22,009 nt of DNA, taken from Gemmatimonadota bacterium. Lineage in GTDB: Bacteria; Gemmatimonadota; Gemmatimonadetes; Longimicrobiales; UBA6960. Positions 1 to 7,671 of this stretch are shown piece after piece. Positions within the stretch are counted from its first letter, which is position 1. The number at the start of each line of letters is the position of its first letter. The stretch is taken from contig JAHWKH010000002.1 in assembly GCA_019347995.1 (NCBI GenBank), positions 1 to 22,009 of the forward strand, read 5' to 3'. The notes beneath the pieces are model-generated. The model was not told the origin of the DNA. It did no database searches and saw only the letters and a list, made by a program, of their open reading frames with translations. The position numbers and the translations under genes are program-made.

Positions 1-171
1 GACGACGAGCCGTCGTCGTACGAGGAGGAGGACCCGGAGCTCTCCTCCGGTGACCTCGACCTGGCCGCGCGCCACCAGCTGCGCCGCATCGCGGGGCTGC
101 GCACCGAGCTCGAGGACATCACCGAGGTCGAGTACCGCCAGCTCCGGCTCGAGCGCGTCGTGCTCGTCGGC
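1..171 (+). CDS. hflX: HflX GTPase, N-terminal fragment (actinobacterial type), truncated at both ends
   Basis: Reading from base 1 gives about 57 residues with an acidic, Ser-rich lead followed by LRRIAGL, TELEDITEVEYRQLRLERVV and LVG. This matches, from memory, the N-terminal region of actinobacterial HflX (the Mycobacterium protein has LRRVAGLSTEL and EVEYRQLRLERVVLVG), a ribosome-associated GTPase that splits or rescues stalled ribosomes. The family would continue with a V-W-T-x-G-type segment, but the match stops at about base 171 and the following sequence is nadA in antisense. The GTPase domain is therefore absent. It is the only plus-strand gene here, and its family affinity differs from the rest of the window. 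I take it as a foreign piece joined to the contig; the identification is strong, the biological reality of the join is not. Confidence 0.82.
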
Positions 172-894
172 GAGGTCCACCATTCCCGAAGTGGACGTGA
201 CGAAGTCGGCGTGCTCCAGGAGGTCCTTCCGGGCCTCGGGGTGCACCACCACCTTGGCCGTCGGGTTGGCCGCGCGCGCCTTCTCCAGCTCCACGAGCAC
301 CATGTCGTCGTGCACGTAGCAGTAGCCGTCCCACGCGATGATGTTCTCGCGCCCCGTGCGCTCCTGGACGTAGGCGGCCAGATTGCGGTCGGGCACGAAG
401 ATGATGGGTCGATGGGCCGGAATGGACTCCACCACCCGCACCGCGTTGGACGACGTGCAGCAGATGTCGGATTCCGCCTTCACCTCGGCGGTGGAGTTCA
501 CGTAGGCCACGACCGCGGCGTCGGGGTGCTCGGCCTTCAGGCGCCGCAGCGCGTCGCCCGTGACGAAATCGGCCATGGGACAGCCGGCCCTGGGATCGGG
601 CATGAGCACCGTCTTCGTCGGCGACAGCACCTTGGCCGTCTCGGCCATGAAGTGCACACCGCAGAACACGATGACGTCGGCCTCCGTCTCGGCGGCCTCC
701 TGGGAGAGCCCGAGGGAATCTCCCAGGAAGTCGCTCACCGCCTGGATCTCGACGCGCTGGTAGTTGTGGCCCAGGATGACGGCGTTCAACGCCTGCTTCC
801 GCTCGCGGATGCGCTCCGTGAGCTCCTCCGGCGGAAGGGCCGCGTACTCCAGCGTGGAGGGCAGCGGCCGGAAGCGGGTGGACATCGTCGTCAT
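172..894 (-). CDS. nadA: Quinolinate synthase NadA, 3' end missing at the chimeric junction
   Basis: NadA condenses iminoaspartate with dihydroxyacetone phosphate to quinolinate in NAD biosynthesis, using a [4Fe-4S] cluster. Visible landmarks: LGHNYQ (residues 41-46), FCGVHFMAETAK (77-88, with ligand Cys78), PDPRAGCPMAD (99-109), AYVNSTAEVKAESD (130-143), ICCTSSNAV (144-152, the second Cys ligand at 145/146), VPDRNLA (167-173), HPEAR (218-222) and STSGMV to residue 239. The family normally runs to about 300-370 residues and carries its third cluster cysteine near the C terminus. Here the family match ends at about base 178 and the frame runs open, antisense through the hflX piece, to the window edge. 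The start is ATG at 894, with GAGAG about 9 nt upstream; ATG at 885 is an alternative. It lies 110 bp downstream of erpA, a carrier that could supply its cluster. Confidence 0.9.
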
Positions 895-943
895 CGGCAG
901 GCTCTCTATCAGCGGGTCCGGAAGCGTGCGACGGGCGCGACGA

Positions 944-972
944 GGGCCCGCGGGCTGTTCTCCCACGGGCCC
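944..972 (-). promoter_or_regulatory. 11-bp stem, 7-nt loop hairpin between erpA and nadA
   Basis: In the minus-strand transcript, GGGCCCGUGGG pairs with CCCGCGGGCCC around a 7-nt loop, AGAACAG. All pairs are Watson-Crick except one U-G, which would be an unpaired C-A in the opposite strand. The fold is therefore better in the erpA-nadA message than in its complement. No U-tract follows, so it is not a canonical intrinsic terminator. It could be an attenuator, a 3'-end stabiliser or an RNase-processing boundary setting the erpA:nadA ratio. Confidence 0.55.
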
Positions 973-1004
973 CCGAAGCTGTCGCCTTGCGTGTCCGTCG
1001 GAGA

Positions 1005-1334
1005 TCAGACCGTGAACGAGCTGCCGCAGCCGCAGCCGCCGCTGGAGCTGGGATTCCGGAAGCTGAAGCCGGATCCCATCATGCTCGTCACGTAGTCGAT
1101 CTCGACGCCCTCGAGATACTGGGCGCTGAAGGGGTCGACGAAGAGGCGCAGGCCGGAGACGTCGAAGATCTCGTCGTCGCTCTCGGGTGCGTCCTCGATG
1201 TTGAGGCCGTACTGGAACCCCGAGCACCCGCCCGGCAGCACGGCGACCCTGAGGCCGGCGTCCTTCTCCGCGCCGTGCTCCTGCAGGAACTCCTGCACCT
1301 TGGAGACGGCGGTCGTCGTCAGGTTGATCTGCAT
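1005..1334 (-). CDS. erpA: A-type iron-sulfur cluster carrier (HesB/IscA/ErpA family)
   Basis: A 109-aa protein, normal for the family, that accepts an Fe-S cluster from the assembly scaffold and passes it to apo-enzymes in the cytoplasm. The three conserved cysteines are present: Cys37 in LPGGCSGFQYG and Cys101/Cys103 in GGCGCGSSF at the C terminus. VDPFSAQYLEG (67-77) and DYVTSMMGSGF (80-90) are also typical. The frame is open up to 1430, but I start at ATG 1334 because the domain begins there (MQINLT) and AGGAG lies about 10 nt upstream. ErpA, IscA and SufA cannot be separated firmly by sequence alone; the short N terminus and C-terminal GGCGCGSSF favour ErpA. nadA follows on the same strand, so the client may be NadA. 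Confidence 0.88.
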   Translation of the reverse strand: MQINLTTTAVSKVQEFLQEHGAEKDAGLRVAVLPGGCSGFQYGLNIEDAPESDDEIFDVSGLRLFVDPFSAQYLEGVEIDYVTSMMGSGFSFRNPSSSGGCGCGSSFTV

Positions 1335-1429
1335 CGGGCTCACGCTCCTGCGTGTGCGATCCTTCATGAGCGGGTACGCATGTCGTACACGGTGGAAACC
1401 CGCGCGGTTCCTTTCCGATCGGTGCTGCA

Positions 1430-1458
1430 AACCTATCCCGGCGTGCGGCGCGAATCAA
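1430..1458 (-). promoter_or_regulatory. Putative promoter of erpA-nadA
   Basis: On the minus strand TTGATT (1453-1458) and TAGGTT (1430-1435) are separated by 17 bp, a sigma70-like arrangement. The same bases also read as TTG, 20 bp, TAGGTTTG, which resembles the Bacteroidota consensus TTTG/TAnnTTTG. The -35 element overlaps the TGA stop of gmhB. The expected transcription start is near 1422, giving a leader of about 90 nt. This is pattern matching only. Confidence 0.42.
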
Positions 1459-2027
1459 CCGTCCAGCGACCCTCCGGGCCCGGCGATCAGGTCCGCCGCA
1501 TGGAGAAGGTCGTCGGCCACCCCCACGCCCGGGGGAAGCGCCTGCTGGTGGCGCGCTCCGTAGCCGGTCCGCACCAGAATGCCCCGCCCCCCGAGGGCGC
1601 GTGCCGGCTCCACGTCGGAGACCTTGTCGCCCACGAAGAAGGAACGCGCGAGGTCGAGCCCGAGTTCCCGGGCGGCCTGGCGGTACATCCCGAGGCCGGG
1701 CTTGCGGCAGGCGCACGGGCCGGTGACGTCGGGATGGTGAGGGCAGTGGTAGGTGGCGTCCACCCGGGCGTGGCATCGCGCCAGCTCGGCCTCCACCCGC
1801 GCGGCCACCTCGCTGTAGTCCTCCTCCGTGTAGAGGCCACGGGCGATCCCCGACTGGTTGGTCACCACGACCACGGCGTAGCCGCTCTCCCGCAGCCTCC
1901 GCACCGCCTCCGCGGCCCCGCGCTCGAGCCGCACGTCCTCGGGATCCGCCAGGTAGTCACGCTCGACGATGAGGGTGCCGTCCCGGTCCAGGAAGACCGC
2001 GGGGCGCGGGCCGCCCGCTCCGGTCAT
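1455..2027 (-). CDS. gmhB: D-glycero-D-manno-heptose-1,7-bisphosphate 7-phosphatase (GmhB), HAD superfamily
   Basis: 190 aa, the usual GmhB length. It removes the C7 phosphate of heptose bisphosphate on the route to ADP-heptose for LPS inner core. HAD motif I is FLDRDGTL (D14 nucleophile, D16 acid/base), motif II is VTNQSGIARG (55-64), the Arg-Lys pair is R108-K109 and motif IV is VGDKVSDVE (132-140). The zinc site that marks GmhB against other HAD phosphatases is complete: C95, H97, C105 and C107 in HCPHHPDVTGPCACRKPG. The start ATG overlaps the selA stop by 4 nt (ATGA). Its presence suggests a heptose-containing outer-membrane glycan. A histidinol-phosphatase-type role is possible in this family but less likely standing alone. 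Confidence 0.88.
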   Translation of the reverse strand: MTGAGGPRPAVFLDRDGTLIVERDYLADPEDVRLERGAAEAVRRLRESGYAVVVVTNQSGIARGLYTEEDYSEVAARVEAELARCHARVDATYHCPHHPDVTGPCACRKPGLGMYRQAARELGLDLARSFFVGDKVSDVEPARALGGRGILVRTGYGARHQQALPPGVGVADDLLHAADLIAGPGGSLDG

Positions 2028-3454
2028 CGCTCCCGTCCAGCGGGCGGGCCGGCATCGATCGCCGTGGCTTCGAGCAGGCGGCGCGCCAGCGTGCCGTCCT
2101 CCTGCGGGTCCACCGTGCGGAGGTCAAGGACCACGTCCCCCTCCTCGATGCGCGCCACCACCGGCGGCTCGCCTTCCCGCAGGCGCGCGGCCAGCGTCCC
2201 GGCGCCCCCTTCGCCCGGACGCACCCGCAGGGTCCAGCTCGGCAGATGGACACCCGGATACGTCCCGCCCCCGACCACGGCGCGACCCTCGGCCACCCGG
2301 AGATCGCCACGCACACCGGCGGCCTCGAGCCCCGCCTGGAGAACGTGGGCCCGCTCGAGAAGAGCGCCGGGGTCGAGGCTCAACATCCGGAGCGCCGGGA
2401 CCTCTTCCCGTACGCGCTCGGGCTCCAGGTGGAGCCGGAGGGTGGCCTCCAGGGCGGCCAGCGTCCCCTTGTCGACGCGCAGGGCCCTGCAGAGGGGGTT
2501 GGAGCGCATGCGATCGACCCATCCGGCGCGGCCCGCGAGGATGCCCGCCTGAGGCCCCCCCAGGAGCTTGTCCCCCGACACCGCCACCAGGTCGGCGCCG
2601 GCGGCCAGGCTCTCCGCGGCGCGCGGCTCGGGAGGCAGCCCGAGCGCGGCGGGATCGAGGAAGAGGCCCGATCCGAGGTCGTGGAGGAGGGGCACGCCCA
2701 GATCACGCGCCAGCCCGGCCAGGTCCTCCAGGGACGCCTCCTCGGTGAAGCCCTCGATGCGGAAGTTGGAGCGGTGCACCTTGAGGACGAGCGCCACGTC
2801 CTCGCCCTCCGCCGCGGCCCGGTAATCCTCGAGCCGCGTGCGATTGGTGCTGCCCACCTCCACCATCCGGGCTCCGGAGCGCTCCAGGATCTCCGGAATC
2901 CGGAAGCCGCCTCCGATCTCGACGAGCTCGCCGCGGGACACCAGCACCGGGCGTTCGCGGGCCAGCGTGTTCACCGCCAGGAGCAGCGCCGCGGCGTTGT
3001 TGTTGACCACCAGGGCGTCCTCGGCGCCGGTGAGGCGGCGCACCAGCGCGCTGCAGTGGTCGTAGCGCGAGCCCCGCCGCCCCTCCTCCAGGTCGTACTC
3101 CAGGTTCGTGTAGCCACGCGCCGCCCGGTCCATGGCCTCGCGGGCCGCCGGGGCCAGGGGCGCCCGGCCCAGGTTGGTGTGGAGCACGACCCCCGTGGCG
3201 TTGATGACGCGTCGCAGCGAGCCCCTCTCCTCGGCCACCAGGCGCGACTCCACCAACCGGGCCCAGGCGTCCGGATCCGAGGGATCGTGGTCGGGGCCTC
3301 CCTCGGGGTCGGCCGCCGTCTCACGGAAGCGCGCCACGGCGGCGCGCAGGTGATGGAGCGTCCGCTCGCGCCCGAAGCGCCGCTGGAGCGCCTCCAGGGG
3401 CGGGGCGGCCAGGAGGCCGTCCACCGACGGGATCCGCCGGCGCAGGTCGCTCAT
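2024..3454 (-). CDS. selA: L-seryl-tRNA(Sec) selenium transferase (SelA)
   Basis: 476 aa, close to the usual 460-470. SelA is a PLP enzyme that converts Ser-tRNA(Sec) to Sec-tRNA(Sec) with selenophosphate. Diagnostic segments: RRVINATGVVLHTNLGRAPL (81-100), YTNLEYDLEEGRRGSRYDHC (115-134), VVNNNAAALLLA (149-160), ELVEIGGGFRIPEI (176-189), HDLGSGLF (258-265) and the PLP-lysine segment SGDKLLGGPQAGI with Lys296. The frame is open to 3964, but that part is in another frame of the upstream lipoprotein gene. I use ATG 3454, which makes an ATGA 4-nt overlap with the lipoprotein stop; no clear Shine-Dalgarno is seen, so translation is probably coupled. SelB, selC and SelD are not in the window, so the rest of the selenocysteine machinery and its client proteins must be elsewhere. 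Confidence 0.93.
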   Translation of the reverse strand: MSDLRRRIPSVDGLLAAPPLEALQRRFGRERTLHHLRAAVARFRETAADPEGGPDHDPSDPDAWARLVESRLVAEERGSLRRVINATGVVLHTNLGRAPLAPAAREAMDRAARGYTNLEYDLEEGRRGSRYDHCSALVRRLTGAEDALVVNNNAAALLLAVNTLARERPVLVSRGELVEIGGGFRIPEILERSGARMVEVGSTNRTRLEDYRAAAEGEDVALVLKVHRSNFRIEGFTEEASLEDLAGLARDLGVPLLHDLGSGLFLDPAALGLPPEPRAAESLAAGADLVAVSGDKLLGGPQAGILAGRAGWVDRMRSNPLCRALRVDKGTLAALEATLRLHLEPERVREEVPALRMLSLDPGALLERAHVLQAGLEAAGVRGDLRVAEGRAVVGGGTYPGVHLPSWTLRVRPGEGGAGTLAARLREGEPPVVARIEEGDVVLDLRTVDPQEDGTLARRLLEATAIDAGPPAGRER

Positions 3455-4890
3455 CGGCGCGGCCGGCGCGCGGCCGGGAGGAGGGCCCCCGCGCGGGCCG
3501 TGTCCGGCGGCACGGCCGTCGTATCCGGGGCCACGAGCGCGGTGTCCGGCGCCACCCCGGCCGTGTCCAGCGGCACCAGCGCGGTGTCCGGCGCCACCCC
3601 CACCGTGTCCGGCGCCACTCCGGCCGTGTCGGGGAGCGGGGCCGCCGTGTCGACGGGCTCCGGCTGGCGCACGACCACCGCGGTCCCTCCCCCGAACGGG
3701 AATCCGTTGATGTTCACCACGCCCGTCACGGTCAAGCGATAGGGAATGTTCGCGGGGAGCGGTTCCTCCAGCAGCACGTACAGACTCTGGGAGGGCAGCG
3801 GCTCCCCCATCACCCGGCCCCGGCCCTGCCCCGGGGTCGTGGGCACCTCCCCCGGCCGGGGGATCCGGCTCACCGACGGCGGCAGCGGAGCCTCCGGGCC
3901 TTCGGCGGCATCCGGATCCTGCGGGCCCGCCGCGGCCCTCACCGAATCGCGATAGGCGTCCCATCGCGCCGCATGCAGCACCCGTTCCACGGCCGGGGCG
4001 GGGGGCGCGTCGGGGGGCGCCATGGTGTCGGCCTCCAGCGCCACGGCCGCGTTGCTGGGCGGGATGTCGGGGTCCAGGAAGTCATCGAACTCGAGGCGGA
4101 TGGCCGTGGGGGTGGCGGGCACGGCGCGGCCGAGCACGGCGCGGGTCGTATCGGACCGCAGGACCGGCACCTCCACGATGAGCGTATCGGCGTCCCGGAA
4201 GAGCAGCGCCATGGATCCCCTCGCCTCGCTGAAGTCGATCTCCCGGTTCCGGTTGATGTCCTGGAAGGCGGTGAGCTCGTAGCGGCCGGTGGGGAGGTAG
4301 CGCAGCGCGAAGAATCCCTCGTCGTCGGTCACGCCAACGTGCGCGACCGTGGTGTCGGCGGCGGCCTCGTTGCGGCGCAGCACCACCTGGTAGCCTTGCG
4401 CGGGCTCCCCGGTGGTGCGCTCCATCACCATCCCCGCCACCACGTTGGGCGTGAAGGGCGCGCCGGTGGAGAACACGAACTCGAAGGGCTCGGGCATGGT
4501 GTTGCCGAACATGTCCTGGATGACCGGCAGAACCGTCACGCGGTAGACGAGCCCCGGCTGGAAGCCGCCGGACAGGTCCACCTCCAGGGCGTCGCGGGAG
4601 TGGCTGACGCGCACCTCTCCGGTGCGGGGCGACACCAGCACGGCGTCGTCCAGCGTCCCGCTGGCGGGCCGCGCCGAGATGCGCTCGTTGAAGCGGATGC
4701 GCAGCGGATCGGGCACCGCCTCCACCTGGGCAAAGGTATCGGGCACGGTGGTGATGACCAGGGGCGGCCGGCGATCGACCGGGCCGCCGGGCGGCGAGCC
4801 CTGCCGGGCGCAGGCCGGGACCGCCATGGCCAGGAGCACCGCCAGCGCCGCCCCCCACCCCGTGCGCGGGGGCGGTGGGGCGGCCCTCAC
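3451..4890 (-). CDS. Secreted lipoprotein with Big_5 Ig-like domain, carboxypeptidase-regulatory-like domain and DT-repeat tail
   Basis: 479 aa, function unknown. The N terminus has a hydrophobic stretch (13-24) ending in a lipobox-like V-P-A-Cys27, so it is probably a lipoprotein. Residues about 42-143 look like a bacterial Ig-like Big_5 domain (RIRFNERIS, DMFGNTMPEPFEFVFSTG). Residues about 148-225 resemble a carboxypeptidase-regulatory/SdrD-B-like fold (VTDDEGFFALRYLPTGRYEL, then DINRN). A Pro/Ala-rich region follows, then a second predicted beta segment near YRLTVTGVVNINGFPFGG and a 7-residue DT repeat tail (414-467). The start is GTG 4890, overlapping the valS stop by 4 nt (GTGA), with GGGAG close upstream. 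FCB-group lipoproteins with this layout are common and mostly uncharacterised; surface or periplasmic binding or assembly is the best guess. Confidence 0.8.
   Translation of the reverse strand: MRAAPPPPRTGWGAALAVLLAMAVPACARQGSPPGGPVDRRPPLVITTVPDTFAQVEAVPDPLRIRFNERISARPASGTLDDAVLVSPRTGEVRVSHSRDALEVDLSGGFQPGLVYRVTVLPVIQDMFGNTMPEPFEFVFSTGAPFTPNVVAGMVMERTTGEPAQGYQVVLRRNEAAADTTVAHVGVTDDEGFFALRYLPTGRYELTAFQDINRNREIDFSEARGSMALLFRDADTLIVEVPVLRSDTTRAVLGRAVPATPTAIRLEFDDFLDPDIPPSNAAVALEADTMAPPDAPPAPAVERVLHAARWDAYRDSVRAAAGPQDPDAAEGPEAPLPPSVSRIPRPGEVPTTPGQGRGRVMGEPLPSQSLYVLLEEPLPANIPYRLTVTGVVNINGFPFGGGTAVVVRQPEPVDTAAPLPDTAGVAPDTVGVAPDTALVPLDTAGVAPDTALVAPDTTAVPPDTARAGALLPAARRPRR
3490..3651 (-). repeat. 21-bp tandem repeat coding an 8-copy DT(x)5 heptad tail
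   Basis: Within the lipoprotein gene, residues 414-467 repeat an Asp-Thr pair every seven residues with no slippage, for example DTAGVAP, DTVGVAP, DTALVPL, DTAGVAP, DTALVAP. The DNA copies are similar but not identical. Such Pro/Ala/Thr-rich tails often act as flexible or wall-spanning spacers; copy number may vary between strains. Confidence 0.85.
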
Positions 4891-7646
4891 GCGTCTCCCT
4901 CGAGGAGGCGGAGCTTCGCCTCCAGCCGCTCTCGCTGCTCGCCGACGACCCGGACCTTGTCCCGCTCCCGCTCCACCACGTCGGCGGGGGCCTTGGACAC
5001 GAACTGCTCGTTCCGCAGCCGCTTCTCGGATCCCTGGATCTGACGCTCCAGGCCCTCGATCTCGCCGCGCAGGCGCTCGCGCTCGCGCTCCAGGTCGATG
5101 ACGTCCTCCAGGGGGAGGAAGAGCTCCGTCCCGCCCGCCAGGACCGCGTGGGCGCCGATGGCGCCGCCCCCGTCCTCCCCCCAGGCGACGTCGTCCACCC
5201 GCGCCAGCCGGGACAGCGCGCTCCGCTGCCCCTCCACGGTGCTGCGGAAGCCCTCGTCCCGTGTGGAGAACCGGACAGCCACGGCCTCGCCCTCGGGCAC
5301 GCCGTACTCCTTCCTCAGGCTGCGCAGGGTCGTGACCACCTCCTGGAGCGCCGCCATGCCGCTCTCCGCGGCGGCGTCGCGCAGGTCGGCCCGAGCCTCC
5401 GGCCAGGGCGCCACCATCAACCCCGCGGGACGCTCCGAGCCGGCGGGCCACGGAAGCGCGTTCCACAGCTCGGACGTGACGAAGGGGACCACGGGATGGA
5501 GGAGGCGCAGGATGCCGTCGAAGACGACGACCAGCGTGGTGCGCGCGGCCTCCCGCGACGCCCCCGAGTCCTCGCGAAGGCGGGCCTTCACCCACTCCAG
5601 GTACCAGTCGGCGAACTCGCCCCAGAAGAAGTGGTAGAGCGTGTCGACGGCCTCGTGGAGGCGGAAGCGCTCGAGCTCGCGCGTGGTGCGGGCCGCCGCC
5701 TCCTGGAGGCGGGAGAGGATCCAGCGGTCCTCCAGCTCCAGGTCGCCGCGAACGTCGTCGAGCGGCTTCACCGCGTCCTCCCCCACGCTCATGAGCGTGA
5801 AGCGGCCGGCGTTCCACAGCTTGTTGGCGAAGTTGCGGCCCGGCGCGAACGCGGCCTCGAGGTCCTCGTGGTCCAGGAGCACGTCGGTTCCCACCGCGGC
5901 GGACGACAGCACGGTGTAGCGCAGGGCGTCGGCGCCGAAGCGCTCCACCACCTCCAGGGGATCGATCCCGTTGCCCAGGGACTTGGACATCTTCCGGTTG
6001 TGCCTGTCGCGCACGATCCCGTTGAGGTAGACCTCCCGGAACGGCACCTCTCCCATGAACTCGAGGCCGGCCATGATCATGCGGGCCACCCAGAAGAAGA
6101 GGATGTCGGGACCCGTGACCAGGGTGTGCCCGGGGTAGAAGGCGCGCAGGTCGCGCGTTTCGTCGGGCCAGCCCAGCGTGGAGAACGGCCAGAGCCAGCT
6201 CGAGAACCAGGTATCCAGCACGTCGGGATCCTGCTGCAGCTCCGAGCCGCCGCACGATGGGCAGGCGTCGGGGTCCTCCCGGGCGACGATGGTCTCGTCA
6301 CAGGCCTGGCAGTACCACACGGGAATGCGATGCCCCCACCAGAGCTGCCGGGAGATGCACCAGTCCCGGATGTTCTCCAGCCAGTGCTCGTAGACCTTCT
6401 TCCAGCGCTCGGGCGTGAACGTGACCGTGCCGTCGCGCGACGCGGCCAGCGCCGGCGCCGCCAGGGGCTCCATGCGCACGAACCACTGCATCGACAGGCG
6501 CGGCTCCACCACCGTGCCGCAGCGGTAGCAATGGGGCACGCTGTGGACGTAGGGGTCCACCCCCTGGAGGAGCCCTTCGGCCTCCAGGGCCTCCACCACC
6601 CGCCCGCGCGCCTCGAGCCGGTCCATGCCCCGGAAGGCCTCGGGCACGGTCCCGGCCATGCGGGCGTCGTCGGTCATGACGTCCAGCAGCTCGAGGCCGG
6701 CGCGGCCGGCGATCTCGAAATCGTTGGGATCGTGCGCGGGCGTCACCTTCACCATCCCGGTGCCGAACTCGGGGTCGACGTGCGGGTCGGCGACCACCGG
6801 GATGCGGCGTCCCGTGAGCGGGAGGTGGACGTCGGCGTCCACCAGCTCCCGGTAGCGCTCGTCCCCGGGGTGCACGGCCACCCCCGTGTCGCCCAGCATG
6901 GTCTCGGGCCGCGTGGTCGAGACCGTGAGGGTCCAGCGCCCGTCGTCCAGCCGCCCGATGGCTTCGGCGCCCGCGGCCGCCGCCCTCCCGGCGGCGGGCC
7001 ACGCCTCCTCCGCCAGCGGATAACGCAGGTGCCACAGCCTCCCCTCGGTCTCCTCGCCCTCGGCCTCCTCGTTGGAGAGGGCCGTGAGGCAGCGGGGGCA
7101 CCAGTTGATGATGTACCTGCCCCGGTAGACGAGCCCCTTCTCGTGGAGCCGGACGAACACCTCGCGCACGGCTCGGCTGAGCCCCGGATCCAGCGTGAAC
7201 GCCGTGCGGTCCCAGTCGCAGGACGCGCCGATGGCCTTGAGCTGGTCCAGGATCGTGCCGCCCGTCTCCTCCACGAACGTCCACACCCGTTTCTCGAAGG
7301 CCTCGCGGCCGATGTCGAAGCGGGACGTGCCCTCCACCGCGAGCTGGCGCTCCACCACGTTCTGGGTGGCGATGCCCGCGTGGTCGGTGCCCGGCAGCCA
7401 CTCCGAGGCCCACCCCTGCATGCGGCGCCAGCGGATGAGGAGGTCCTGGATGGTGTTGTTGAGCCCGTGCCCCATGTGAAGGACCGCCGTCACGTTGGGC
7501 GGCGGGATCACGATCACGTACGGCTCGCGCCCCTCGTCGAGGACGGCGGAGGCGGGCACGTGGAACCATCCGGCCTCCATCCAGCGGCGGTAGAGGTCCG
7601 GCTCGATGGCGGGCGGATCGAGGCGGGGGGGCAGCTCGCGCGTCAC
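4887..7646 (-). CDS. valS: Valyl-tRNA synthetase
   Basis: 919 aa, full length for a class I ValRS, which charges tRNA(Val) and edits mischarged threonine. The start is GTG 7646 (VTRELPPRLDP), with GGAG six nt upstream and a promoter just before it. Motifs: PPPNVTAVLHMGHG with the HIGH-type HMGH at 57-60, GTDHAGIATQ (86-95), TTRPETMLGDTGVAVHP in the editing domain, two Cys pairs (NWCPRC; CQAC with CPSC) that look like zinc knuckles, DVLDTWFSSWLWPFSTLGWP, and KMSKSLGNGIDP with Lys552. The last ~70 residues form the tRNA-binding coiled coil. The reading frame stays open upstream to 7937, but that stretch is antisense-frame noise over the BON gene. The stop overlaps the lipoprotein GTG by 4 nt. 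Confidence 0.97.
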   Translation of the reverse strand: MTRELPPRLDPPAIEPDLYRRWMEAGWFHVPASAVLDEGREPYVIVIPPPNVTAVLHMGHGLNNTIQDLLIRWRRMQGWASEWLPGTDHAGIATQNVVERQLAVEGTSRFDIGREAFEKRVWTFVEETGGTILDQLKAIGASCDWDRTAFTLDPGLSRAVREVFVRLHEKGLVYRGRYIINWCPRCLTALSNEEAEGEETEGRLWHLRYPLAEEAWPAAGRAAAAGAEAIGRLDDGRWTLTVSTTRPETMLGDTGVAVHPGDERYRELVDADVHLPLTGRRIPVVADPHVDPEFGTGMVKVTPAHDPNDFEIAGRAGLELLDVMTDDARMAGTVPEAFRGMDRLEARGRVVEALEAEGLLQGVDPYVHSVPHCYRCGTVVEPRLSMQWFVRMEPLAAPALAASRDGTVTFTPERWKKVYEHWLENIRDWCISRQLWWGHRIPVWYCQACDETIVAREDPDACPSCGGSELQQDPDVLDTWFSSWLWPFSTLGWPDETRDLRAFYPGHTLVTGPDILFFWVARMIMAGLEFMGEVPFREVYLNGIVRDRHNRKMSKSLGNGIDPLEVVERFGADALRYTVLSSAAVGTDVLLDHEDLEAAFAPGRNFANKLWNAGRFTLMSVGEDAVKPLDDVRGDLELEDRWILSRLQEAAARTTRELERFRLHEAVDTLYHFFWGEFADWYLEWVKARLREDSGASREAARTTLVVVFDGILRLLHPVVPFVTSELWNALPWPAGSERPAGLMVAPWPEARADLRDAAAESGMAALQEVVTTLRSLRKEYGVPEGEAVAVRFSTRDEGFRSTVEGQRSALSRLARVDDVAWGEDGGGAIGAHAVLAGGTELFLPLEDVIDLERERERLRGEIEGLERQIQGSEKRLRNEQFVSKAPADVVERERDKVRVVGEQRERLEAKLRLLEGDA

Positions 7647-7671
7647 GGGGTCTCCAGGAAACGAAAAGCCA

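Noticed and set aside
160..1095. Plus-strand open frame that continues the hflX fragment through antisense nadA and erpA.
   Set aside because: After about base 172 it is the reverse complement of conserved nadA and erpA; it does not match HflX and would be a spurious fusion.
987..2552. Long plus-strand open frame over erpA, gmhB and selA.
   Set aside because: It is a GC-rich shadow of three well-recognised minus-strand genes, with Arg/Gly/His-rich composition and no family motif.
2246..3742. Long plus-strand open frame over selA and the lipoprotein.
   Set aside because: Antisense shadow; SelA motifs on the other strand are unmistakable.
2024..3964. N-terminal extension of selA to ~646 aa.
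   Set aside because: Residues before MSDLRRRIPS are a wrong frame of the lipoprotein; normal SelA length fits ATG 3454.
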